Under the pieces are notes generated by a model. The model searched no databases and was not told where the DNA came from. It saw only the letters and a program-made list of their open reading frames with translations. A stretch of DNA of 64,000 nt from Siderastrea radians (Eukaryota; Cnidaria; Anthozoa; Scleractinia; Rhizangiidae): positions 25,380,429 to 25,444,428 of the forward strand of contig OZ024900.1 of the NCBI GenBank assembly GCA_964017195.1, in the 5' to 3' direction. A program made the position numbers and the translations under genes. This document shows positions 10,780 to 24,600 of the stretch, in pieces (the first letter of the stretch is position 1; every line of letters begins with the position of its first letter).

Positions 10780-11984
10780 AAATTTTTGTGGAGAGGTCCG
10801 GATAGGGTAATTAGGAGTGCTGTTATCAGTGACTATGAAAATGGAGGTTTAAAAGTTCTCGACTTTGAAACGTTGGTGAAATCTCTCAGACTAGCATGGT
10901 TGAAAAGGCTTTTTAACGAGGAGGCCGCCGGCTGGAAATGTTATCTAAGGTATTTACTAAAAAGCTTTGGTGGTGTTTTTCTTCTTCAACGCGATTTTGA
11001 TCCAAAAGATTATGAGATAGATAATAGGTTCTACTATGAATTAATTCAGTTTTGGGCGGAATTTAGGAATTCCTTCTCTGAACAGGAAGGAAAAACGTTT
11101 ATTATTTGGAACAATAAAAACATTAGAATAAATGGAAAACCGTTTTTTTTTTATAAACAGTTTTTTGAAAAAAAAGTTAATTTCAATCAGTCAACTCAAA
11201 CTCCAGCAGAATAACCTGGAATCCTTGGAGTCCACTCGGAGAGATTTGGATATACATTGTAATTTTATTAGTGTGGGCAGGTCTAAGGTCCGCGATTCCT
11301 CCCTCTTTAAGAACAAAGGAGGATGAAGTCAAACATCTAGACACTTTGGGATTCTATTACAATAAAATGTTTTTTGATGTTACTTTAGCCAAAAGCAGAG
11401 AATATTATAAATTTCTCATTCAACTTAAGGCCACTCTACCAAAGAGTGCCAGTAAGTTGCAAGATAAATGTGATATTGATTCTATTAGTTTACCGAATAT
11501 TTATCTTCTGTCACGAACTGTTTGTCTTGAAAGTTATTTAAGAGATTTTCAGTTCAAATTACTTAATTACATAACATGTACTAATATTCTTCTTAAGAAA
11601 ATGGGCAAAGTTGATTCTGATTTGTGTAGTTTTTGTAATACAGATAGGGAATATATAGAACATTTATTCCATCATTGTCCTTTCTCTTTGTTGTTTTGGA
11701 GAGACTTCGAGGTTTTTTGGAGTATTAATACGAACGAGGTAATAAATTTGTCTGTTCAAGACATAATCGTTAGTATTTTCAATGAGGACTGTGAATTCTT
11801 AAATTATTGTAGCTTAGTTGGAAAATCTACTATCTTTCAATGCCGAAGAAATCATATTGAGCCCAGTATACAGTTATTCAAAGTTTATTTAAATCAGAAA
11901 CACTCCATAGAATTAGTAATTGCTCAAAAAAACAACACTCTAGATACGTTTAAAAAGAAATGGAAATTCAAGCCTCTAACCTAA
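10780..11984 (+). pseudogene. LINE ORF2 C-terminal region with Cys/His motif
   Basis: Reading resumes with KFLWRGPDRVIRSAVISDYE after the 10236-10779 interruption, runs to a frameshift in a T-run near 11150, and reopens as a frame from 11271 to the stop at 11984. The latter contains CSFCNTDREYIEHLFHHC, the C-x2-C...H-x4-C pattern common at the end of L1/Tx1 ORF2 proteins. The tail is Lys-rich and ends with the final stop. It is clearly part of the same decayed element. Confidence 0.75.
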
Positions 11985-12143
11985 AATTTCTCAATTACCG
12001 ATTGTAACCCGTAGTCATGTAGTTATGTGATTATATATTTAGAATTGCCCCGACACTAACTTTTTCACAAAATTTTGTAAGACCTAATTTTTGTGTGTGT
12101 TGTGTGTGTGATAATAACAGTCATTAACAAAAATTGTACATAG

Positions 12144-14075
12144 TAGCGGAGCGAAAGCCCGCCAGCGGAGCTCAATTGCTAAGGAAATTTGGTAACCTAT
12201 CAACCTATCGATCCGAGAAAATTTGGTTGTCACGTAATAGTCACGTGTCCGTCCGTCCGTACGTCCGTACATCCGTACATCCTTACGTCCGTCCGTCCGC
12301 ACATACTCTGCGGGAGGGGGAGGGGAGTCCCAAGACAACCCGACGGGGGGTAGAGAATGCCATCTTTTCTTGGCGGGAAACCGCGCGACGCTTTTGGGCA
12401 ACCGGCGTTTTTCTTGGCGGGAAATCGCATGACCATCGTCGCTTTTGAAAAAGAAGTTTTTTTAAAGCTTAAGCTTCTTTAGCAAAACGATTTTTCGAGA
12501 GTACTGAAGTTTTATACTTGACAAAAAAAAAACATCTAATGTCTATAAATGGAAAGAAAAAGTTCAAAAGAATACTGGTAGAAGGCGAAAAGTTCAAGTT
12601 TCGAAAGCTGCCTTCAAAGGACTTCATCGCTTTGTTTTCTTCACGGCGGAGAGTTTGCCCTGTTCTGAAACACAAACGAGTAAGTGAAGTTTTTAAAGGG
12701 ACTAAGGAATATGATTTTGACTATTACGGTGAAAGTCTTGAATATTTTGCCATGCTCAGCCGATTTCACTCGCGTGGACCGACCCACGATTCGGGAAGTG
12801 TAACGCAAGCTGAATTTAAGTATAAACTTACGGGTTTTCGACTAAATTTTTGTCAAAAATGGTTTCTCTGTCCATTATTTGGTGTTTGTTTATTCATAAC
12901 AGTAGGTTTAAGCACAGTCGCAGGACAACTGCACAAGCTTTGCTTTCAATTTTGACTGTCCGGTCCATCTCTCTGTGCAACTCTCGATTTTCTTGTCCTA
13001 GAAGTTTTCAATAGTCATAATCTCTTAAGCGAAGCAGTTGTCGGTTTAAAGCTTTTTTATCCCAAAAGCTTCCGAAAACAGTTTTGTGCGTTCCTCAAAG
13101 AGCCCAACTTTATATAGGCTTACTTCGCATCCGCAAAACTTTATGCCGGCATAATTTAAAGCATCTTTGGTGTTTGCTTGTTTTCAATCTTGATGGTCTC
13201 TAGTTAGAGAACGAAATGTAACAGTTATTTGAAAAACTATAAGCGAGGCAGTTGTCAGTTTAAACCTATTATACCCGAAAAGCTTCCAAAAACAGTTCTG
13301 TGCATTTCTAAAAGCGCTCGAATTTCAGACAATTTACAGCCGCAAAACGTATGCCATAGAGTTACGTATGTTTGGTGTTTGTTTTCAATCTCGATGGTCG
13401 AGTTTAAAGCTTTTTTATCTGGTAAGTGATGTGTGTTCCTCAAAGTGCTCGAATTTTTTCGCGCCTGCTACGCGACATTTCTTCGATAAGTTTATTACAA
13501 GTGCTTCGAAGTTCCCCAGATCCTTTCTTTCGGGTAATCCCAGTAAAATGCCAGTGAAATGTGAGTATAAATTTTTGACCAGACTAATAGTGGACTAGAC
13601 TATTTGTTAACATCCGAACGCGATGAAGATAACCCATTTAAAAAGTCGAATAATTTTTATTTTGTTTTTGTAAATGAGCGCCGTTTCAAGTTCATTCAAG
13701 CGAACAGCCAATAATCCAAGGAGATTTGACAAGCCTTGACGGTTAATGATAGGATATGGAAACATTGCAAACACCAAGCAAGACGGCTCGTGAGTAAAAT
13801 GTGTTCATTTTGATGTCCCCCCCAAAAAATATTGAGCTGTGCTCAGCTTCTAGAATGACCTTTCGAGCTTGGTTTTACAGAACAGTTCCCTAAAATATTG
13901 AAGGACAATTCGGAACACTTTCGGGCTTTTTGAGAAACACTGTTCGAAGGGGAACGAGCCAAAAAAGCCCCGAAATATATTTCAGACCGAAAAGTTTCAG
14001 GACTATTTTTGAGAAACGAACACCAGTTTATTCCTTGGCGGCTCCGCTTTTAGGCTTGGCTAAATCTATATATTA
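12144..14075. repeat. 1.93-kb dispersed repeat, copy 2
   Basis: Same architecture as 2378-4312: a TAGCGGAGC start, a GTCC-rich tract at about 12248-12300, GGGGAGTCCCAAGACAACCC, and an end GGCTCCGCTTTTAGGCTTGGC plus TAAATCTATATATTA. It abuts the 3' end of the LINE. A 145-codon open frame at 12518-12955 (rich in Lys, Phe and Arg) has no family I recognise and no evident equivalent in copy 1, so I do not call it a gene. Confidence 0.65.
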
Positions 14076-15535
14076 GAATTTTAATAAATAAAAGACATAA
14101 AAAGAAAAAAAACTTTTCATAAAACATCAGACACGTACCCCATTTTACAGCCAATAATTGAAGACTTTTTCCCCACAAGGTTTTCGCGCCATTTTATTTC
14201 AGTCACGTGATCGCTGTTTCGCGCGATTGGCCGTTCGGCTTATAGTTGTACATTTACACTGGCTATGCACAGGCAGCCCAAATTGGGGTATGTGTACAAT
14301 AAATACAATTAAAAAACGAGTAGAAATGAAAACATAAAGGAAGCTAAATGTCAAAATAAAATATCCAATAAAACAGAAATATGCCACGTCTTTAGGTAGT
14401 AACTTTGTCATTGATGTAGCTCATAGCTTTCTTACTCTTTTTTATTTATTGGATAACCTGGACTTTCTGACCAAGGTTTTTATGGTTTTTGGACAGCCCA
14501 CTATTTCAGCAAGCCTGTGAACATGGATGCAAACGGATACACCAACAAAACAGAGAATAACGCAATATTTACAATAACTAATCAATTGTATCAAATTCAA
14601 CCGAAAACATCAACACTGTTGGAAACAACAACAAAACGAAGACTACCCTCACTAGTTTCTGTTTATGAAATCGTTTATGAAGCGATTATGGAGCTTGAAG
14701 TCTTTTAGGTTGCGTCCGCTGACGAACATTCCATCGATAGTAAAATGCCCGACCGAGCTGGCCGCGTTTCGCGTCATATTTCTAACCTTACACCAAATAC
14801 CCGGGGTTTGCCCGGGGAGGGGGGAATGGGCGCTCTTGGATTTGACATGATAGATTACCACGAAGAACAGCTGAAGAACCTGGACAGTTTTCCCGAACCG
14901 TTGCTCATAAATTTTGTTAAGGAAGTTATTAGATTTAATATACGTTAGATGAAAGCTGATGAAGGCATCGAGTAACGTTTGTCAGAATTGTAATTGCCAT
15001 GTTATGTCCACGTAATTTGCGCAAGTTGCTCTTTAAATATGCAGGTGTTTGACCTTAGATCACAACCAGTAAGATATTGATCTGGTGTTTCATTTATCCA
15101 GCTGACCCAAATTGATGTCATTTCTTGGCTAATCACTTAATGAAATAGCGAGTTTGAGATGGAAGGTCTCAAACTTTGATCTAGTACAATCAGATGCAAT
15201 CGAGTCCTATCCAGTCGAATCGAATATGAGGCGGTGGCAGTTTTAAATGAATGTTCATGCTGATGTAACCCAAATTGCATTGAAAACCGTTATGATTACT
15301 GGTGTAAATAGCAGACTGTTATTAAGCAGACTGTGTTCACTGACCGGAGAGGGGAGCGTCTACACTAGGGAGGAAAGTTACACCCCTAAATCAAATCGTA
15401 TCTCCTTCAAAAGATTCCGTAACCACGCATTCATTGGAAACTGAAAGCACACGAGTGAAAAACGCTGTAGTGCACAGTGTTTCTCAGAATCAAAATTACG
15501 CCCACTGAAGGATCTTTAAATGTGCAAATTAATTC
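14076..15535. other. Intergenic region downstream of the KIAA2012 homologue
   Basis: No supported gene. Short open frames at 14517-14708 and 14745-14948 have no recognised domain. The second overlaps an ACCCGGGGTTTGCCCGGGGA palindrome near 14800 that looks like a dispersed repeat. The rest is AT-rich. Confidence 0.45.
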
Positions 15536-15541
15536 TTTATT
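15536..15541 (-). terminator. Candidate poly(A) signal for the KIAA2012 homologue
   Basis: AATAAA on the minus strand (TTTATT on plus) lies about 80 bases after the stop codon at 15623-15625. The position suits cleavage and polyadenylation, but AT-rich sequence produces this hexamer often. Confidence 0.45.
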
Positions 15542-15622
15542 GTCTGAAAAAATCTTTCAAATACGAAATTGTAAAATAAATATCTATCTAGGTTTTTTTC
15601 ATCTTCCATCATATTCTTTCAA

Positions 15623-18600
15623 TTAATCTTCAACACTCTCGTCCTCCTCCATAATGGTAGGAGGGATATTTTCTTTCACAGAACTAAGGAGGTCACGAAC
15701 AGGAGAGGGTGCCGGCACCAAATGCTGTAAGTGATTCCATGGAAGAAGATCAAAGTATGAAAACGTGAATGCTCTAGTTAGTCTCTGACATAATGAAAGG
15801 TAGTGACTTTCTTTTAAGATTCCTGCGATAAACAAATGTCTCTGTAGCTGTTTTTGCCGCAGTAATGCTAGCGCCTCCTCTCTTTGCCTTCTCTCGTCCT
15901 CTCTAAGCCGTCTCTCTTCTTCTTCCTTTCTTTTCTGTTCCTCCAATCTTCGCCTCAACTCTTCCTCTTCTTGACGCATTTTCTCCAGGAATGCGATTCT
16001 CTCAGATTCCTCCATGGCTTTGATTCTTTCCTCCTCCTCCCTGAGCCGAGCAGCTTCCAGTTCAGCCTCGATTTTCTCCCGTTCTCTTCTCATCTCCTCC
16101 TCAAGTTTCCTCTGCGCTAGAACTTGCTGTTGTCGTTTCCTCCATTCCTCGCGCGCACGGTGTTCCTTTTCAGCTTTCAGTTTGACTTGCCGCTCACGCT
16201 CAAGTTCTTCATCACGTTCCCGCTGCTTTGCGTCCTCTTTTTCTTGCCGTCTTTGCCTGAGGAAGGAAACACAAATCATCGATTTAATTTGGACAAGACA
16301 CGTTAGAGAGTGCGTGAAAACTCAAAGCAAACGAAGAAACAAAAACATCGCTTAAGGGGACGTTGCTCACTCCAGTTAGGATTCTACGTTAGCTGAATAT
16401 TCAAGTCAATATTTTTTTCAAAATTGATCCAAGCATTTATTTCCACGATTTATAACAGTTTGCCTTTAGTAGCTACATGTAAAAAATGAAACTTAAATGG
16501 TCAGCACATGAAGGTGATAACTCTGCTAGACGTTGTCAACATTCTTTTTAGCCGAAAAATGCAAAACGACAACAACAAAGCAAAAGAAGAGGAAGATGGG
16601 AAAAAAAGAAACCAAAAAAGAAACCATATAATTTTGTATAAATGGGTCACCCTGAGAGGGTCACGCAAAGGTGGGTGATATTCAGAAGGTCACGCAACTA
16701 AAGCTACTCCGCCCTAGATACGAGAGTCCGTGATTAAGAATATAAGCCATAATAATCTTATTTTTTCAACAGTGGATAATCCACCCCGAAGCGTCGTCAC
16801 AGGAGGAAAAAAGCGTCTACTTCTCACTCTTCTATGGTAAGAAAGAAACAAGTTTCGACAGTCTCATCTATCTTCATCATGCAGTTGCACAGGTTAAAAA
16901 GGACGAACTTGAATATGTAAAGGTAGTTATTATTGTAAGTTATTATTGTAATGCACTATTACTGGAACTCACTTTTATAAACTCAACTTTGTATAAGAAT
17001 CTAACGAATGGCGCAGATAATACTATCGAACATTTTGTTGTAGGTTTAATATGAGAACTATACCCTTTTGTTGCAAAAGAGACAACAAAAAAGAAGTAAA
17101 CCAATAAAATGATGATTTGAAAAAAACAAAAAAACAAAAATAACGAGAACTTATTAGAAAATCCTTCAGACCTAACCCGTAAGGACAAAACTAGAAAAAG
17201 AAGGATTGACCCCCATCAGCCGAAAGGAAATCAGTTGAGGTACTAACGTGCACTGTTTTTATTCATCTGTTATCTTACCGCCGTTCCTCTTCTCTCTTCT
17301 TCATTTCTTCCTCTGCCTCGAGTCTCAGTTGCTCTAATCTGGCTTCCTCTTCAATGGCTCTCTTCTTCGCTTCTTCTCTTTCCTTCCTCTTTCGTTCCAC
17401 CTCTTGGCGTCTTCGCTCAGCAGCAGCCGCTCGCTCGGCCGCCCTCCTAGCGGCTCTTGACTCCTGAGCTTGTTTCTGCTCTTCTGCTGGGGAAGGTTGC
17501 TTTTCTTCAGGTTCCTGTGGCACGGCTTGTAGGGCAGCCTGTGGCACGGCTTGAGGGGCAGCCAGTGGGGCTGCCTGTGGGGCAGCCTGTAGGGTAACCA
17601 GTGATTCGGGTGGTTTCGGGACAATTCGCGGGATCTCGGGAACTGACGCCACGCTGTCAGATGGTAGTTCCGTCTTGCTCTCATTTAACTCATCCGAAGC
17701 TTTGGAGGAAATCCTAGCTGACGTATTTCTTGACAGGACAGAGGACGCAGCAGTTCTGTCAGACGATTCAGGTTCATGTTCGCCTGTTTCTGAGTCAACT
17801 CTCACAGGTTCAGGTTTTTCTTCTGCCACCTCCTCAACAATCTTCTCACTAACATCCTCTGTTTTCTTCTGTTGTTCTTCCTTCTTCGGTGCCTCTGTTT
17901 TTCCCTTAGCACCTTTGACAGCTTTGCCTGGTTTAGTCTGTTGTTTGGATGGTTTCTTTCCGGCCTTCTTTTTCGCCTGCGCTGCTTTCTTTGCCGGTGC
18001 TGGTTTAGCTTTCCCCTTGGCTTGTCCCGCCGCCTGTTTGTTTTGAAGCCCAGGTGGGGGTTTGGAGGCTATTGGGCGTGGAAACTTAAATGGTTGTTGA
18101 TCCTTCTTTGGAGACGAGACCGCCATTCTTGACTTTGCTTCTATCAGCGTATAGTCCGGTTTGACTTCGGTGACGATAGCATTCAAAGCTGTTTTAAATT
18201 TTTCGTCATCTTCGTCTGATTCTTCGTCAGCGATTTCATCGGCCTGCACTCGTTGAAAACTCGGCTCCGTTGTCGCGTAACTGAAAATATCAACTTGCAT
18301 GTCAGCGTTAGAAACTCTCTCCCAGGGAATGGACCGAGCAGCGCCGGAAGAAGCAGATCCTTTGGTTGACACTGATCCATCTTTCACTAAAAAGAAAAGA
18401 TACATTACACAACACAGTCAGTCAGTCAGTCAGTCAGTCAGTCAGCTTAACAGACATTTATTCTCTATTTTACAATCTTGTTGATACATGTATTCTATTT
18501 CTATTTTACTGGTACGGATAACCTGCATTCAGGCCGAATTTTAGCAGCTGTCCCATATGCTCTTACGTGGGTTGCTCCCTAAAACTCGCGTTTCGCTTTT

Positions 18601-21600
18601 CCAGCGGGATAGGTTTACATGTACCAAGCCAAACGACCCTGATCGCAGGTGAACAAACCCACATCTCAGACCATCTCAGACCAAAGTCAATTTACTCACG
18701 TGGTTCGTAGTGCGCTTGTCCACTGGTCACTCCACTTGGTGGGTGTGGTCGTGCATGCTTGTGGAATCTTTCCGGAAGTGGTGGCAAGTTTCTCAAGAAT
18801 TCAATTTCTGGTATTTCCCCTAGAAACATTTCAAGACAACAATGGGTTAGAAAAATGTTTTCCAGACATGATTCAAGGCTGTTTACGCTGTCGTTAAATC
18901 CAAAAAACGTTCCGAAGTATGGTCCAGCGTTCAATAAAATGAAATAAAATAACAAATTTGCTTTTTGGATGGTTTATGTCATGACATTTCGACTGATCTT
19001 GGAATTTTTTCGTTAATTAGGGGAACCCCACCTTAACGTTAAATTGTTCATTTAACGTTGAAATCGTGTTGCTTACCTAAAATCACAGTCACATATGCTT
19101 AAGCAAAGGTATGATTTAAGTAAACCAATTCACTGATCAAATATCAACACTTGAGATCAGGGGAGCTACTCAGTAAACTTTTATACGGGGAGGCTCCGCC
19201 CCGAGGCTCAAAACCTTACCCTTTAATATCCTAATTTTTACCAAAATGGCCCCCCTTTCAAAGACTTCGAGCAAAAATTGCACCCCTTTTAATAGGATGA
19301 GCCAAAACAGTAGAATATCCTGTGGTTGCCGCGTTTTTAGTTTCCCTAGGTCAGTTACTTAGGGCTCCATGCTCTTGTGTGTTTCGGGTTGCGATTTTGC
19401 CAAAACGTGGCACCCATCCATACTCCTAGCTATACATGTGCTTCATGTTTTGGCAAACCCAACTGTTTTTTAAAGCTGATAAAACTCCTCAAATGACAAT
19501 ACAGGGTGCTTCAAATTAATAACAGCAAAGTGTAAAGATACTTACCCCCAGAAATCTTTAGAGCTTTCCTCAACGCCGCTATCGATGGATCCGCTGATCG
19601 GCTCACCTTCCTGTACCTTGTGGGACGGCTTGTTACTCCCTGAGGTGCCAGGCCTGGTCTCTGTTGACTGGCTGAACTGACACGTGCATCTGCATAAAGA
19701 AAAACACAAAACGACATGCAAAACAATATTCCTCTTTCAATGAAGAGAAGCCACAGATGTCCATAGATGACATTGTTTGCAAAGGGTGCTTTGACAGGTT
19801 AAAAGTGAGATGTAATTAACTTAAAAAACAATTACAAATAAGTTACAGAAAATTGCGATATGCAATATTCTTGTTCTTGTCTAATAAGGTTTTATTCAGT
19901 AATAGTGTTAGCTTATCTCTAATTTACATATCTTAAGAACCTGATGACCTGATCCTGCAGTGAACAAAAGATGTCATCACACAATTAATTTTGTTTAAAA
20001 AAATACATATTACTCGAATCAATGGTGCATGGAGCTTTGAGAATTTTAAGCCAATTCCCATCTAGGATCAGTGGTAAAAGGGTTCAAACTGAGGCTCACA
20101 AACAAAATACAATTTAACACAAGTTTGCAAGTAAACAACTATTTGTGACAAATCAATCACGTTTAGACTTTTCATACCCCTGCAATAAAAGTCAATCTCC
20201 TCATGAAAAACAGCATACCTGGTTTGGGAGGTCCTAGGAGGTTTGTTAAGCGATCAGCCCACATTGCAATTGCAGTCTTTACATCTTCCATGAACACCAT
20301 TCCTGACTGAGGACGGCTGAGGACTCTGTTGGCAACAGTACGGGCCTCACCCTGTAGCTCTTCTAAGCTGATTGGTGGAGGCAGCTCAACTGGCTCAGGA
20401 GACTGCATACCTGAAGTAAACAAAATGGACACTTCACTTCTCATAGTCCTACAGTTTCTTGCTGTGCACTGATCAAGTGTTACTGCTCCAAAAAGCCACA
20501 AAATTGAAAAAAAGGGTTTGGAACAAGGTTTTACTTTTTTCTTATGGTTTTTTTACTGCAAGGTTCCCTTATGTCCCTTGAATGAGACAAATTTATAAAG
20601 AAACAAGAAAGCCTATTGGGCATTTTAACCGGCCATTCTGACCCTCCCCACCCCTAGGTTTCACAAATGTTAGCGCGATCCTCTCTTTTTACGAACCGGC
20701 GTGACGAAAAGTGATTGTGTGACACAATATTTTGACTATAGCGGTACTGGATGACGTAATGTTTAAACTCTGATGACTCAGCTTAACATGATCTCCGGCA
20801 CATGACAAAACATGAACAATTTTTTTAAGCGTGTCTCAGATACAGTGATACGGGTTCAACTCAGAACTGACTCAATTCAGTTTTTTATTCCATCCAAGAA
20901 ATAGAAACAAAAAGGTCCAAAAGCTATAATTGTAGCAAACTGCGCGAACTCTTCTTTGACAGGCAAGACAAGACAAGACTTACACATGCAGGAGGTCATG
21001 CCATCGCGTGGGTGAAGTCATCAAGAATCCCTGCATCTTTACCAGTTTAATTTCCCAGCAAAAAAGGGATACTCGAAGAAATAGCATAGACATATGATTT
21101 CAACTACACATTCGCCTTTCGACACAGCTTGCTGCCCAGGGCTTGTTGTCTTGACGGCTTAGAGAACTGCTCATGCATTGCGTTACAAAATGTCATTCAA
21201 GCAAATCATACCAAATTTGCATACGGCAGATTTGTGTTTACTCAGGTTAGAATTGACGTGCCGAATTTCTTTCGGATCGCGAAGTTTTAGTTTCCTTCAG
21301 ACTTTTTTGGTTTACTTCGAAGATTTAAAATGTGATATCGACTTCAGCGTAATGAGTGGAACTATTTTTACAAACATAATGCGTTTTTCCAATTAAGACT
21401 TCGGGTATTATTTCATCTGAGTGACCATGTTCATTTCTCACACGTGTGAGCGCAACTAATTAAAAGTATTTGTCCGAGTTTAATATGTTGGTGGAAGTAC
21501 AGCAACACAGAACAGGTGAATGTCGGTTCTTTAATAATGTGACTGATGGACTGTGCTTTGCCATTGTTCCTCATTTAAGTGAAATAAATCGAGCGAAATC

Positions 21601-24600
21601 TTTCGCGCCGCTAAGCGTACCGCATGTCTGGGACTCCGGGACACGTAAACAATAACATACGCGTGCTTCGTTTGAGTCTCGTTTCTCCCTAGCCGTTAAA
21701 AAACAAGGCAAATACAAAAAAACCCAATCTTAACAACCCTTCGCCATTCATATTTAAATACTGTAAATTAAACGACAAAAACATACGAAGGTAACATTCA
21801 CAAGACTTATATGCGCATGCGTCTTATATAAGACAGTACCGCTCTTGAGTACCCGTACCACAAGCTTTACAGCACTTTCTTCGTATGTTAAGCCAACTTG
21901 CTTTCACCAAAAACCGTGTCCATTTTATAAACCGGCGGTCGCCATGGCGACGGCCGGTTAAAAACAACAGGAAAACAACAGTAACTACAAAACACATTTG
22001 AAAAATGCAAAGAAATGCATTTTGACACTGTGTAGGAATGTAGCTACCTTCCTCCATGGCTGCTGCCCCCTCAGCTTGATTCAATTCTTCTCCTGTGTCC
22101 TGCTTTGTGTTATCATCAAGTTCTTCTCCATCAAGGCCAATACCTTCATCTCCATTTTCAGATCTCATCTCTCTTGGCTCCACATCAGCTTGTTCTGTCA
22201 TCACTGGCTCACCATCAGCTTGTGTTACATCTTCTGTGTTGTCCACCATTTCATCATCTCTTTCAACCCCTTCTGCTGTTTCCTTATCTACTCTTAAAGA
22301 AGTTTCTTCTCTTTCTGTTATAAGTTGCTCTGCATCATCATTACTTTCCATCTTCTCATCTTGACTTGCATGTTGATCCTGCATAGTATCATCACTGCTA
22401 AGAACAATGTCATCAAGGGCTATGACGCCATCATTCTGTGTGATCCCTTGATCAACTATTGACTCTTCACCAGTGGAATGCTCTTCAGGCACTGGCTCTT
22501 CATTGTGGACAACATCCAAGGGTTCCATTGCTGAAATTAAACATACATATATATGCCTTATGGGCAGATTGAATGACTAAGATGGCTCAGATCCATTCCA
22601 GAGAAATATCAGACACACTTTTAACACTACATTGGTTGATACTTAGATACAGGCTCACTTCAACTGTGTAGTTTTTTAAATCTGCAATAGAAATTATTAA
22701 TATTATTATTATTACATGTAAGTTGAATGGCCACTTTAACAGTACCTAGGGGTATACCAATGTAGGATGCACTCAATAGAAGTCAAGAACCAAATGGGTA
22801 GACCTGAAGGTTTAAACAGGTCATTCAATGAAGACTTTACCCTAATAATATCCTTAGAAATGGGAAGAAACCTAAGAGGTTATGGTTGTAGAGCTGGCTT
22901 AATTCAAATACAGATTTTGATCATTTGCTTTTAAATAGGATATACATGTATATTCCCTTCCTGTCTGCAAGAGGGTACCTTGTATCACCAGTGCCAAGCC
23001 TTAAGCCCAAACACACAAAACACACAAAACAAAACATAAGGAGAATTATTAAAATCTTAACCTTGGATCTCAAATAACTAAGATTCTTAATGAGGAGTTG
23101 CAGTGCCTATATAATTACCTTCTTCACTTGTGCCTGTGATAGGTGACTGATGGATCTTTTCAGCTGAATCTTCTTGTTTATTGTCATCTTCCTTCACATT
23201 GTTGTCAGTTTCTTCAGCACTAACAAAATCTTCACCACCTTTAACATAAGATTGCCATGAAATAGCTCAGGAGGCTTGATTGATGGGGACTGATTAAAAA
23301 TAATCAATCCTTCCAATAGTCTAATAACAAACTAGTTGTTAATTCAGTGACAGGAACACCGTACCATGTTGTTGGAACTTTACTAAATGTACTATAGTTT
23401 ATTATGTGTCATGTAGGCCACACATCTAGATAACACACGTGGCAGTTTCTTAAGCATGAAGCAAGTAAATAAAATTTCTTTTATAAAATTAAGGTTATAC
23501 TGTCAAACTTCCAAGAACAGCTACCTCTCCATAACCACCACCTCTCTATAGCAGCTATTTTTCTTGTCCTTGTTAGTGAATGCCCACACATTCAAATACC
23601 CTTACTGTAACCTTCCCATAATGGCCACTGACATCAGAGGGTTGCTGTTGTCAAGAGGATTGAGGGTACATTAACACATACCATATTTACTCGATTAAGC
23701 ACCTCCCCCGATTAAGCGTCGCATATGAGAGCAAAATATTAAAGAGTGCCGCCCTCAAGTAAGCACCGCATTCATTCACAACAATGCAGCGCTTAATCGA
23801 ATCAACATCAGACTGAATTGTTGGAGGAGCCAAACTAAAAAACAAGTACAGTACAACTCAATCTAAACCAGCCTCAGAAGTCTATTCTCCTGCATTACAA
23901 TGTTTTTCAGTTGAAAGTGGGACGATATTTCATTATTTTGTTGTTCACATTTGCTTGTTCTCATTTACAAATGTTATGATTTGTTAAAGGGCGCTGCCCT
24001 TGAATAAACGCTGCCCCCGAATAAGCCCCGCATCTGAAGCGCCGCGGCGCTTAGTCAAGTAAATACAGTATTAACTCCCTGTGAAAATACTGACCACTTC
24101 CATGGCTCAAAATTAGTGGGAGTGATTGAAAAAAAAACTTCTAATCAATGACAAAGGAACGAAAGGGTAACATTTCCTTTTACAGTGTACCTTTAACATT
24201 TCTTCAATACTTTTCAGCATAAACAAGTTTAAGAGCACCTGGTTTACTCTGATTTACATGTATAATTGTTCATGACAATGACGAGACAGAAGTGAAACTT
24301 TATTTTGATTGGTGAAATCTGACATATCAGTGGCCACTATGCTATTAACTTCAAATGTCAGTCTCATAGTCCCTGCACTTCATTCTTGAAGTCATATTTG
24401 GGGGTCAAAACAGACACTTATAATGCAGTCATTTTTCTTGGATCTGGAAATCCTGTTACACAACCAACCCAGTAACACACATCACACATTTTATGACCCA
24501 TGTGTCAATAGGTTTCACTGTTTGCATCACCAGCATGGCCTCATGTACACACAGCTCCTGGGGGCTTGAGATACTTACAGGATATTAACTGCTTATGTTA

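Larger units (their letters stand above)
7268..12143 (+). mobile_element. L1/Tx1-like LINE retrotransposon, decayed, 5'-truncated
   Basis: One long ORF2-type polyprotein can be followed across frames. An endonuclease starts at the ATG at 7268 and is followed by a linker helix, a reverse transcriptase with motif LQYADDTT, and a C-terminal Cys/His region ending at the stop near 11984. The gene is dead: a stop after about 55 codons, single-base shifts at about 8455, 8940 and 11150, in-frame stops at 9873 and about 10052, and three separate insertions (7506-7786, 8647-8813, 10236-10774). No ORF1 is visible upstream, so the copy is probably 5'-truncated. The 3' tail contains TTTTTGTGTGTGTTGTGTGT near 12090. 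The L1/Tx1 assignment rests on domain order and the RT motifs; the exact ends are estimates. Confidence 0.85.

Noticed and set aside
12518..12955. 145-codon plus-strand open frame in repeat copy 2
   Set aside because: No matching frame noticed in copy 1 and no recognised domain.
15884..16355. Ser/Phe/Leu-rich plus-strand open frames opposite the KIAA2012-homologue coiled coil
   Set aside because: They are the antisense of Glu/Arg/Lys codons in a real exon; composition is explained by that and no domain is seen.
17675..18132. Plus-strand open frames opposite exon 9
   Set aside because: Antisense shadow of the Lys/Ala/Pro-rich exon with matching splice sites on the minus strand.
18415..18445. 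A CRISPR-like short repeat array
   Set aside because: Simple (CAGT)n microsatellite without spacers; the DNA is eukaryotic.
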